This document shows, in pieces, positions 56,005-64,000 of a stretch of 64,000 nucleotides of DNA. The notes beneath the pieces were generated by a model. The model saw only the letters and a list, made by a program, of their open reading frames with translations. It made no database searches and was not told where the DNA came from. Both the position numbers and the translations under genes were made by a program. The first letter of the stretch is position 1. The number at the start of each line of letters is the position of its first letter. This stretch comes from Bedellia somnulentella (Eukaryota > Arthropoda > Insecta > Lepidoptera > Bedelliidae), in NCBI GenBank assembly GCA_963576735.1, contig OY755179.1, forward strand, positions 3,658,001-3,722,000, written 5' to 3'.

Positions 56005-56337
56005 TCAAGGGTTTGGCGGCAACTCTTTCTTTGGCTCTTCAGAGACGCTGGCACTCTTCGGTTCCTCTTTGATCTCATCAGGTTTCTCTTCCTTGACGGG
56101 GTCCTTGTCGAGCCGCGGGCGCTTCCGCTGCGGCGCGCGGTACGAGCGGTGGTCGCGGCGCGCGTCCTCGTCCTCCGACTCCGACAGCTCGCCGTCGCCC
56201 GTGATGCGCTTGTCCTTTTCACTTTGAGGTAATCTCTCATCTTTATCAATCTTGTCTTCATCGTCTGATTCATCATTGACAGCATCTTCTGGTATTGCTT
56301 GCACCTGCACACCAGGAGCATGAGGTAGCATTCTTAG
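56005..56337 (-). pseudogene. Captured last exon of Rpd3/HDAC1, reading frame intact
   Basis: Minus strand, about 110 codons from LRM to a TGA at 56005-56007: LRMLPHAPGVQVQAIPEDAV, NDESDDEDKIDKDERLPQ, a Ser/Asp/Glu stretch, RKRPRLDKD and a Lys/Glu-rich tail ending LPPNP. This is the C-terminal tail of class I histone deacetylase Rpd3/HDAC1. The deacetylase domain is absent. The homology stops just upstream of LRM, at a (GGATA)n tract that abuts copia pol sequence; a 3' UTR-like stretch follows down to about 55740. The tract reads as TATCC repeats then TTCTAAG on the minus strand and so could be the intron end of the donor gene. The fragment lies inside one copia insertion, so it is a transduced copy, not the resident gene. 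Confidence 0.8.
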
Positions 56338-56364
56338 AATAGGATAGGATAGGATAGGATAGAA

Positions 56365-57020
56365 TTACAAATAATGAGACAACATTCCCATTATACATTG
56401 TAACACTTCCAGACATATCATTCTCAACAGCATATCTAAGCCAATACTTGGAAAAACCAAGTCAAAGCCTATGGATTCAAGCCAAAAGAATCTTAAGATA
56501 TTTAAAAGCTACAGCGGATCAAGGACTTGTATATGAAAGAGGAAACAAAGAATGTTTGGAAACATATTCAGATTCTGACTGGGCCGGTAACAGTACTGAT
56601 AGAAAAAGTGTTTCTGGAAGTGTTACAATGTATAATGGGAATGTTGTCTCATGGTTCTCCCGAAAGCAACCATGTGTAGCTCTTTCAACGGTCGAAGCTG
56701 AATATGTGGCAGCGGCAACTAGTGTTTGTGAACTCCTTTATGTGAAAGGACTTTATTGTGACTTTAATGGACAGAACAGTGAAGTGAAGTGTGTGCTCTA
56801 TATGGACAATAAAGGTGCAATTCAACTAGCCAAATCTTTTGAAAATAGTAAACGGACAAAACACATTGACATCAAAACTCATTTCATTAAAGACTTAATT
56901 TCCAAAAAGGTTATTGATGTGGATTACATTTGTTCAAATGAAAACTTGGCAGACTTGTTTACCAAAACCCTATGTAAGGATAAGCTAAATTCATTAAAAA
57001 ATTACTTAAACATTTTCTGA
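56365..57020 (+). pseudogene. Copia pol C-terminus (RNase H)
   Basis: Open to the TGA at 57018. Starts near TLPDISFSTAYLSQYL, then WIQAKRILRYLKAT, the RNase H start YSDSDWAGNSTDRKSVSG, ALSTVEAEYVAA, MDNKGAIQLAK, RTKHIDIKTHFI and ENLADLFTK near the end. These are the classic Ty1/copia RNase H motifs with the catalytic Asp/Glu residues present. No stop or frameshift interrupts it, in line with a young insertion, but everything upstream of the last part of the reverse transcriptase is missing, so it cannot be made as a normal polyprotein. Confidence 0.9.
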
Positions 57021-57241
57021 TTTGCTAAAACTAGAAAAATTACTCTAAAATTTGTTTTTACTGTATTTTACTGTGTGTTTTTTCTTTAAAATTGTTTTTA
57101 ATTTTTTTTTTGTGTCTTAGTTTTAATTTTTAAATTGTAATGAGTATGGGGTATGTATGGCAAATTTTTTTGTTAATTTAAGCTCATAAGCTATGCTTTT
57201 AAGCGATCTCAAGTCAGGTCAGACTTTCAATCGAGGGTGGA

Positions 57242-58845
57242 TGTTAAATACTTTATCGGTTCTACGGTTTGCCATGCACATCTCTAGTTTAAAAATAGCT
57301 TAGCAACTTTGACTATGAACACTATAGACAGAGTCATAATGCAACGGGAGAGTACCTCTTTTAGATAGCAATATTTTTCCCTGTAATGTTGCGATCACTA
57401 GAAAACAAAACCCCAAAATAGTATAATCACCATTCTAAAAGCTACTTTTTAATTTGAAATTGATTACGTCAATTTATTGTTACGTCGTTTTATTTATTGT
57501 AAAGGTTTACTGTTAATATATTATTTCCTGCAATCATATAATTATACATACTTGCTCCTAGTATTATACAATCTTTTTTGTTTAATTTTACCATTTATAC
57601 TGATGTTTAATACACCGTGAAATCTAAAGCATTTTACTAACTATCAGGGATGAATCTTCCCATGATTGCGAATAAATTTTTGTACGGGACTAACTTTGTT
57701 ACTGGACAAAAAAAACAGCTGTTCCATAAGTGCAAGTTATGTAAATATCATACGGGTCATCATGGGTATAGTGGGGTCTATGTTTGTATTTTGAAAAATA
57801 AAAGACAGCACTATTTTGTACATGAGTTTTTTGCATTATTTACTATTGACCTTTAAACAAAATCAGTTTCGTGTGAAAATTTCGAATTCATTCGTCTATT
57901 TCAGTCACATTTTTCAAAAGATGATGTATTCGTACATCTAAGTATTTTATATTTGGTTGATTTCCAATTGCATCTTCCAGTGGCCGCAATCCATTTTTCT
58001 CGTAGATTCGGGTCTTTAGGAAAACTGTAATGAATACGAAGAAATTAAATAAATATAACAAATTTATTACTTACTAATTCCGTAGATAACAATTGGAAAT
58101 CATTCAGCGTCGCTATAGCGCGACGAAATTCATAATATACTCACTCACTAACATCAGTTTACTAATTTGAAAAATTTACCCTAACGACAGGGTAGGATGA
58201 AAACGTGAATTATGGGAACACTGAGATACTGCATATTTTTAGGTTATGCTATTAAAAAATTGCTCAAAATAACTAAAGAAAATGCTAGTAATCTAGTTCA
58301 ACGTAATTAACATTTGAATCACTTTTTTTCTGATCGCGCAATGTATTTATTATGTATTTATCTGTAGAAAAACATTAAAAAACTCACTCACTTCAGAAAG
58401 TCAATCCTTCGATGTGTTTTTCGCTGCGGCTTCCGCAGCCAAGCACGCTACACCCAACCATACCTCACTAAATAATAAGTTTGACTAATGGAGTCTCTTT
58501 TATCACAATAACAATATACAAATGAATAAACTCTTTCTCAAAATCAAAAGAAAATCAAAATCGCTCACAAGTCGACGCTTTGTTTGTCAAGCTTTAAAAG
58601 CGTGACATCAACAAAACGGGTTACGCGATAGAGATGACAATAAAGATTTTGTGTCTCTTTTTAACATATAAGAACTTAAATAAGGGCTTCTCTTTTTAAA
58701 ATGGATGACGTAACATCGCTCTATCTATAGTGTTCATAATCAAAGCTTAGCAATAAGGACATCTCTATTATCTGTCTAGATGGTCTGTGGTGAAAAATAA
58801 AATGAAGAATACGTGCCTCAATAATGTTTTATTTAAAATCTATCA
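57242..58845 (+). repeat. 3' LTR of the copia element, split by an insertion
   Basis: 57242-57306 and 58754-58845 together equal the 157-bp 5' LTR. The interruption is the element at 57307-58745 with its 8-bp duplication. Confidence 0.9.
57299..58753. mobile_element. P-superfamily-like non-autonomous element in the copia 3' LTR
   Basis: CTTAGCAA at 57299-57306 and 58746-58753 is an 8-bp duplication. The 1439-bp insert begins CTTTGACTATGAACACTA and ends with its inverted near-copy (TAGTGTTCATAATCAAAG); the inverted repeats run about 27 bp with two mismatches. On the minus strand about 58035-57920 reads FPKDPNLREKWIAATGRC, then NWKSTKYKILRC, like part of a THAP zinc finger (FP-x(4)-LR-x-W). 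Eight-bp duplication plus a THAP piece fits the P superfamily. No transposase core is present. Confidence 0.7.
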
Positions 58846-58850
58846 ATTAG

Positions 58851-58989
58851 AATACATACATACATACATATGCTCACGCGGTTTGTACGTGAGATAGAGA
58901 TGCTACAAGTGTGAGAATGAGTTAGCCAATGTGCTTGATGTGCTGACTAATGGTTGGTAGAACTCAAACTTGATAAAAACTTGACGAAT
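58851..58989 (-). mobile_element. Retroposon 3' end with CATA tail
   Basis: ACATACATACATACATATGC followed by TCACGCGGTTTGTACGTGAG, reading in reverse to a GCGTGAGCATATGTATG tail similar to LINE C and SINE-A tails; the body is different. It immediately precedes the copia target duplication. Confidence 0.45.
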
Positions 58990-59044
58990 ACGGTTTTTAA
59001 AGATACCAGTGATATAGGGATATCACTTGTATCTTTAAAAACCG
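58990..59044. repeat. Hairpin of 25-bp arms
   Basis: CGGTTTTTAAAGATACCAGT with GATAT is mirrored by ATATC and ACTTGTATCTTTAAAAACCG, with one mismatch and a short loop. Confidence 0.8.
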
Positions 59045-59489
59045 CAGTCCTCGAGTTTTGCAGTTGATTCATATATTACCAATTATAATTTACTTACTAT
59101 GATAAACTTTCAGCTTTTACGACGCAATTTATTTTATGAAAATGTGGTTTTAAAATGCTTCCAATCTGTGTTTTGCGTAGTTTGTCAAAATGGGGTATGC
59201 TCCGCTGTTACACCGCGCTGTTCACCCAGTGTAACTGCGGAGCATTTTTTTTCTTCGCAGTTACACCAACGTCCATTTGACATGAATTTAACAGCTCTGC
59301 AGACATATTATGATAGACGAAACATATCGTGGACTCAATACCGTATTTGGACTTGCGATATTTTCGCGTGTTCAAAATCATCAAGAGATAATTACACTTA
59401 CATTATTTTTGCAAAATGTTGCTAATTTTAAACAAAATTCTTATTACTCGGCAAGTACTAGTAGTTCATAGGTTCATTAGAAATATCCC

Positions 59490-59633
59490 TAACGCCCGAT
59501 TTCTGAATTGAGTATTCAAGCTGAGAAGGACTTAAGTATCGTTTTGTCTCATTCAGTTGTTAAGATTTCAATGCGACAGAACGATGCTTAAGTTGTACTC
59601 AGCTGAAATACTCAATTCAGAAATCGGGCGTAA
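59490..59633. mobile_element. Harbinger-type MITE with TAA target duplication
   Basis: CGCCCGATTTCTGAATTGAG at 59493 is mirrored by CTCAATTCAGAAATCGGGCG ending 59630. TAA lies on both sides (59490-59492, 59631-59633). The 138-bp element is largely palindromic. Confidence 0.85.
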
Positions 59634-59884
59634 GGCAGTCAATATTCATTGGACTGAGTCCTCATGAACTATGTATTCCAAGGACTACATATTAAGCATT
59701 ATATGGTATTTTCATTATGGGTATATACTTATTTACAATCTGGGTGTAACAATATCATAACACATATACAGCATCTACATATATAAAAGGCCAAACTGAC
59801 TTACTGCATCAGAATCAATGCACAGACGAAACTAATAGACTTACAAATTTAAAAATTATAAAGTGAATAAATTACGAGGATAAT

Positions 59885-60205
59885 ATAAATTTTCAAATTA
59901 ATTAATACATAAATAGTGTCGCTGCCTAGATCAAACTGAGAAAGTATGGTGAGGTTCTTAGCCTTAGCTGAAATAAAAAAAAAAAACATCTAGTGATTTG
60001 ACCAGATGTTTTTTTTTATTTTAGCTTAGGCTAAAAACCTCACCATACTTTCTCAGTTTGATATGGGCAGCAACACTTTTTATGTATTATTTATTTTGAA
60101 AATTACAATATTTTAGATAAGTATTCCATAGGCAAAGTTGTTTAGTTTGATGTCTTCAATCGATTTAAAAAATAAAAAGGGTATGTTTTTAAAACGAGGT
60201 CTAGG
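59885..60205. mobile_element. Foldback MITE, copy 3
   Basis: CAAACTGAGAAAGTATGGTG, GAGGTTCTTAGCCTTAGCTG and inverted GCTTAGGCTAAAAACCTCAC, CATACTTTCTCAGTTTGA, ending TAAAAAGGGTATG and CGAGGTCTAGG. It is the same family as 16378-17352; the left terminus is missing. Confidence 0.85.
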
Positions 60206-60619
60206 CTAATTGTATTAATTTATTCAATATGTTTCAATTGTACAAATAAATTTTAGTAATAAACTTAATAATACCACCAATGAATATTGAAAATCTGAGA
60301 CATGCATATTAAATTGCATACAAAATCAATCCTCCGTTAGGGATATTTCTCATTTTGTTAATGAACCTATGAACTCCTAGTACTTGCCGAGTAATGCGAA
60401 TTTTGTTTATAATTAGCAACATTTTGCAAAAATAATCTAAGTGTTTTCACCTCTTGATGATTTTGAACACGTGAAAATTTCGCAAGTTCAAATACGGTAT
60501 TGAGTCCACGATATGTTTCGTCTATCATAATATGTCTGCAGAGCTGTTAAATTCATGTCAAATGGACGTTGGTGTAACTGCGAAGAATAAAATGCTTAGT
60601 AGTTACAGCGCGGTGTAAC

Positions 60620-61369
60620 AAAATTTCTTAATTATTCTAAGGTAAAACATCCGACTGTCAAAAAACAAACTTTTATTCCTATTCTTGCACAACGTTTAAT
60701 AAAGTTACAAATTCAGTTCCGGAACCACTTTTAGCTTACCTTATTCTTCTGAAGATAGTTTAAGTGATAGCACGAGTATAAAACCTAACAACATACAATT
60801 CATTTAACTGATAAAGCTCCTAGCGGGGAAGAACTGGGTGCGGCGTTTACAGACAATATAATTAATGCCAATTGTAAGCTTTCGTATTAATACAATTGTA
60901 TATTGGTATGACAACTAGGGACATTTAGCCTCATAGGCTACGGCCGAATTTTAAATTAGTATTACCTTTTATACAACGGATGACAGTACCTTTCAAGGTC
61001 TATTAAGCACCAAAATAAAAGCTACTGCGACGCGGGGTCGCGGCAAGCGGGGGAAAGTGGTCAATTTTAAGAATTTGCAAAACTCTGACACCTGTGAGAC
61101 TACACGTCACTAGTTAAAGGTTAAGGACGTTTCTGTGCACCAGATGATACGTAAGCCACCAGTCCCACCACCTCATTAGAAAAATGTGGGAAAGAGATTT
61201 TTATGTCACTTGCTTTTATAAAACATCTTGTGGGTAGTACTAGCTACAGTAGGGTCTAATTAGTAGTAAAGCGTATATCTTGTCATTAGAATATAAATTT
61301 TTGATTTATGTTAAAAAATAAGCATAAATACTTTAGATCAATCACGGAATTAGTGGTTGATCTTTACCA
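60620..61369. other. Mixed sequence with coding-like scraps; no gene established
   Basis: Short plus-strand frames encode SSEDSLSDSTSIKPNNIQF (about 60750-60808), KAPSGEELGAAFTDNIIN (about 60815-60870) and TRGRGKRGKVVNFKNLQNS (about 61030-61085) in different frames. They might be a decayed processed pseudogene. I do not recognise the parent. Confidence 0.3.
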
Positions 61370-61455
61370 ATACGCACTAGGCCGGCTAGTTCGACTATGG
61401 CCGAATCATTCTATTTAGGGAGGTAGAAGGTTCGAGCCCTGGGAAAAGATATATA
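61370..61455 (+). repeat. tRNA-like/SINE fragment
   Basis: ACTAGGCCGGCTAGTTCGAC and GTAGAAGGTTCGAGCCCTGG (box B-like), related to about 52740-52800. Confidence 0.45.
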
Positions 61456-62074
61456 AAGAGTGTTTTCGAAATATCACCATATTAGGCTAAGTTATACATG
61501 TTAAACTGCAACAGAAAAGAGTTAGCTTTTTAGCCTGGTTTATTACTTCATGTCACTTCTTATTGAGAAAACACATTCGATCGATCATTTATATACTTTG
61601 CAACACAAAAAAACCCTTGCGCGATGGAGAAGGCAGATTTTAGTTGTTTTTAGTATGAAAGTTGTATACCAATGGAATCTCCCGATATCATTTACTCCTG
61701 GGGTAACTCTTTGAAGTTTTTAAATTTCTCATTTCTAGTAACATTTATTCTCAGTTTTCTGTTCTAAATCATGTGATGTATATTTTTTCACATATATTTG
61801 GTTGCAAAAACGCTTATATACAATCTAAATAACTATAACAGAATTGCTACTAACACCCTTTAATAGAGAATAAAAAAGACTTATGTTAATAATGTATAAA
61901 TCTATGTAATTTTTCAACCCTTGTTGAGAGGCACAAAAAGATTGGCCGCGAGCCAAATACGGCATTGAAAACGATTGGTTGACCTTGATGTCGATAGAGG
62001 ACAAACGAAACAGGTCAAAAGTAGTCACAACTGCGTAAAATGTGTATTAGTTTAACAATTAACAAATTATTTAT
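61456..62074. other. No gene or repeat recognised
   Basis: AT-rich; the minus-strand frame 61825-62028 has no family resemblance I can name. Confidence 0.4.
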
Positions 62075-62150
62075 ATGCCTCGCTGGCCTCGCGGTAAAAC
62101 ACTCGGCTTACAAATAGAGGTTTCGGGTTCTATTATTGGGAGTACTTATA
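62075..62150 (+). repeat. tRNA-like SINE head
   Basis: CTCGCTGGCCTCGCGGTAAA (box A-like), GAGGTTTCGGGTTCTATT (degraded box B). A reverse relative is at 62690-62760 (TATCGAACCCTAGACCTCC, GCGCTTGACCGCGAGACCAC). Confidence 0.5.
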
Positions 62151-62377
62151 AATTTTATTTGTGAGATATAAATATAACCCAGTCGGTAGGTTGGTTGGTA
62201 GGATACTACAGATTAGATAGAACCAGCCTTATATCTGAAAATTATGGCGGTTTCAGCTACTATTATGGTAGTAGTGGTTAGTCTGCCAACCCAAAGTAGG
62301 ATTGCTTGGTATATTATGCCAAATTACCCCATCCAGAATAGGTTCCAGTCTCTTGTTTGAGAAATTTATGACCTGCA

Positions 62378-62515
62378 TAGCTAGTACGAGCGACCTTTTA
62401 ACTAGATATCGCGTGGTATAAAACAGCAATCTCTTACGCACTTACTTAGTATCGTATACAGTCAACACATTCTAACTGATATCGTGACGATAAAATGGCG
62501 CTTGTGCAAAATAAA
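62378..62515 (-). repeat. SINE family F body
   Basis: CTAGTACGAGCGACC, ATATCGCGTGGTATAAA, CTCTTACGCACTTACTTAGT and GATAAAATGGCGCTTGTGC match 45712-45838. Confidence 0.65.
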
Positions 62516-62689
62516 ATAAAATGAAATTAAATAGTTGGCCACAATGGCCAATTGCGGATAGGCAGACTAACGACTACTACTGTGATAGTAGCCGGGACCG
62601 ACTAATCTTCTTAGTTATCGGATAATCAGGTGATTCAAGCCTGGAATATCCTTCCAAATTGGATTCAAATACAAATTAAATTTGTGAGT

Positions 62690-62760
62690 TTACCCCCCGG
62701 GTATCGAACCCTAGACCTCCGTACTTGAAGCCAAGCGCTTGACCGCGAGACCACGGACTT
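62690..62760 (-). repeat. tRNA-like SINE head, reverse
   Basis: GGGTATCGAACCCTAGACC and GCGCTTGACCGCGAGACCAC. It is part of a SINE, with no complete cloverleaf. Confidence 0.5.
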
Positions 62761-62779
62761 TTGCTTACTTCTCTAGGAA

Positions 62780-63015
62780 ATGTCTTTGCCGGATTTTAGC
62801 AAAACCGTTTGACGCCCTTGTCAGAAGGAATTCTACGAAACCCAGTTTGGCTACCGACCAAAACAAGGCACGTGCAAGATTATTTTCTATGTGCAACAAC
62901 TTAAGAGAAAAGCCGAGATCAAGGTCAGACTTTGTAATTATGTTTTGTTGACTTGGAAAAAGCATTTGACTGTGTGCCTCAAGAAGCCCTTTGGGTTCAC
63001 ATTTGTTTCATCATA
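62780..63015 (+). pseudogene. RTE-like reverse transcriptase remnant
   Basis: FRRNSTKPSLATDQ-like sequence, CNNLREKPRSRSDFVIM, then after a frame shift DLEKAFDCVPQEALW. The DLEKAFDxVPxEALW block holds the first catalytic Asp of RTE-type enzymes. It is probably the upstream part of LINE family C. Dead: frame shifts and missing segments. Confidence 0.7.
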
Positions 63016-63521
63016 TTTGACATTACTGCGCTGGTACTGCTTTTTACAAGACAGTCATCTGAATTCTGAATGATTCGACTTGATTAGGCCGGCTAAAAGT
63101 CGATACCGGTTTCCTGGGTAGAGACACGGACCGGAGTGATGATTGACGAAGCGTGGATGACATAAGTTTGTAAGAATAATCTGCCTGCTGCATGATAGCG
63201 TGCAGTGTTGTGTGCAATGTGTAGGCTGAGGACTCGATATATTTCTATGTAAGCTGTGATTTAAACAAGACTGAGTGCTTGCGACAATTCCCTTTGCTCT
63301 GTTCATTGCAGTTCTGGCTTGAAAGGCTTTGCAGACAAAATTATAATGTTATGAGTTTTTTGTATACTGTGAATCCAAATGAAAGTCATGAGCTAAAATC
63401 TTCAAATAAGTATTATTGTCGGGTAACTTCTTGTTTGTAAAATTTTTTATTCACTGAAACGTCTAGACTTATCGATTGAAAACTTTGTATGTTTTCAGTA
63501 AGTATAAAAAGTATATTTATT

Positions 63522-63645
63522 AATGCCGTATAGTGCCGCAACTGGCTTAGAATGTTAATATCCTCTTCTACCAACGAGTATTGTAAGAGGCGACTAAGGG
63601 AATAAGGCTCTTAGCTTAATGGGGTTCCAGATAATATAAATTTTG
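63522..63645 (+). repeat. SINE-A head part, diverged
   Basis: GCCGTATAGTGCCG with AACTGGCTTAGAATGTTA, GAGTATTGTAAGAGGCGACT, AAGGGAATAAGGCTC. Confidence 0.6.
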
Positions 63646-63649
63646 GTGA

Positions 63650-63745
63650 TGGTTAGCTTAAGCAGGTAGACAAGTTTAAGTATCTGGAGAGCACTACAAA
63701 ATCGAACGGCCTCATTGAAAAATATATTAGGAAACGACAAAATTG
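63650..63745 (+). pseudogene. RTE-like polymerase segment (thumb region)
   Basis: Encodes QVDKFKYLESTTKSNGLIEK, the segment after the palm domain of the same LINE type. It is only about 30 codons. Confidence 0.6.
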
Positions 63746-64000
63746 GAGTGTCAAAAACTCCCATACTGCAAGCATTCTCTTGCTAAAATCGTAGCCGAAA
63801 ATAAATATTAGGGGTATGCAAATTGTTAACAAAATTTTTCAAACGACCATTTAAAAGGCGAAATATAGCACAGGTTAAATTACTTTTTGTAAAGAAACGA
63901 ACGCTAGACTTTTCTTAGTAACATGAACTCTTTGTATTCAAAGCGTCTTAGACTAAGTAAACTCCAGACTAGTAATATAAGTAAGTAATATACTAAATTG

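Larger units (their letters stand above)
55532..58850 (+). mobile_element. Copia-type LTR retrotransposon carrying an Rpd3/HDAC1 exon
   Basis: ATTAG at 55532-55536 and 58846-58850 flanks the element. 5' LTR 55537-55693; primer-binding-like AGCAGAGCGTGGTTTTG next to it; an antisense Rpd3 fragment about 55740-56339; the end of pol (RNase H) to 57020; GAGGGTGGA polypurine tract; 3' LTR 57242-58845, itself split by another element. The two LTRs (157 bp once the insert is removed) look identical base for base, so the insertion is recent. Gag, protease, integrase and most of the reverse transcriptase are missing, so it needed help from a complete element. Confidence 0.88.
59198..60612. repeat. Large inverted repeat, arms of about 280 bp, nested MITEs in the loop
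   Basis: Left arm 59198-59489 and right arm about 60337-60612 are reverse complements: TCTGCAGACATATTATGATA against TATCATAATATGTCTGCAGA, CATTTGACATGAATTTAACA against TGTTAAATTCATGTCAAATG, and CTCGGCAAGTACTAG against CTAGTACTTGCCGAG. The 850-bp centre contains a Harbinger MITE and a foldback MITE. The left arm also holds a local hairpin (ATGCTCCGCTGTTACAC). Confidence 0.85.

Noticed and set aside
55878..56321. 147-residue minus-strand open frame rich in Arg/Ser
   Set aside because: It is an out-of-frame shadow of the Rpd3 tail, which has the recognisable family sequence.
55740..56340. Annotating a resident Rpd3/HDAC1 gene here
   Set aside because: Only the last exon is present, no other HDAC1 exons are visible to the right, and the exon lies inside a single copia insertion defined by matching ATTAG duplications and identical LTRs.
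59099..59425. 108-residue plus-strand open frame in the large inverted repeat
   Set aside because: The right arm does not keep an equivalent frame and no family is recognised; treated as chance within a repeat arm.
62739..62951. 70-residue open frame as an intact gene
   Set aside because: It is the frame-shifted start of an RTE reverse transcriptase remnant.

Overview
This is a 64 kb AT-rich, intron-containing insect nuclear window, most likely from a moth or butterfly. The evidence is four multi-exon animal genes with GT/AG splice sites, plus a dense load of retroposons of lepidopteran type: tRNA-related SINEs with TATG-type tails, an RTE-like LINE, foldback MITEs, and Harbinger-, P- and copia-type elements. 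No bacterial-style operon, CRISPR array, rRNA gene or convincing functional tRNA gene is present.

Layout. (1) 0.4-5.1 kb, minus strand: the first eight coding exons of CFAP44 (WDR52), an axonemal WD-repeat protein; the gene runs off the left edge. (2) 5.4-12.1 kb: nested repeats, including a jockey-like LINE (8480-10433) inserted into a SINE with a 7-bp target duplication. (3) 12.3-15.6 kb, plus strand: a four-exon, highly divergent histone H2A variant ending in SQEY, the H2A.X-type phosphorylation motif. Its second coding exon is partly duplicated and the copy is broken by an insertion. (4) 16.4-17.4 kb: two long foldback MITEs. (5) 17.8-19.4 kb, plus strand: two-exon ETFRF1/LYRM5. (6) 20-31.9 kb: repeats, a P/THAP9-like transposase remnant, a Harbinger deletion derivative, a 3 kb stretch without recognisable repeats, and a foldback element. 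(7) 32.0-45.1 kb, minus strand: complete coding region of synaptotagmin 1 in nine exons, with a candidate 5' UTR exon/promoter near 51.2-51.5 kb. (8) 46-55.3 kb: SINE and LINE copies, including snap-back tRNA-SINE dimers with 13-14 bp target duplications. (9) 55.5-58.85 kb: one young copia-type LTR retrotransposon (identical 157-bp LTRs, 5-bp ATTAG duplication). In place of most of its internal region it carries an antisense copy of the last exon of Rpd3/HDAC1, and its 3' LTR is split by a P-like 1.4 kb element. (10) 59-64 kb: a large inverted repeat, Harbinger and foldback MITEs, tRNA-like SINEs and RTE reverse transcriptase remnants.

The host genes are not a pathway cluster. CFAP44 is a sperm-flagellum gene and the H2A variant could be germline-biased (inference). 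ETFRF1 is mitochondrial and syt1 is neuronal. The most notable items are the copia element carrying an HDAC1 exon, the SQEY-ended H2A variant with its duplicated exon, and the repeated snap-back SINE dimers. All exon boundaries were placed by eye from splice signals, phase and family similarity; no alignment or transcript data were available.
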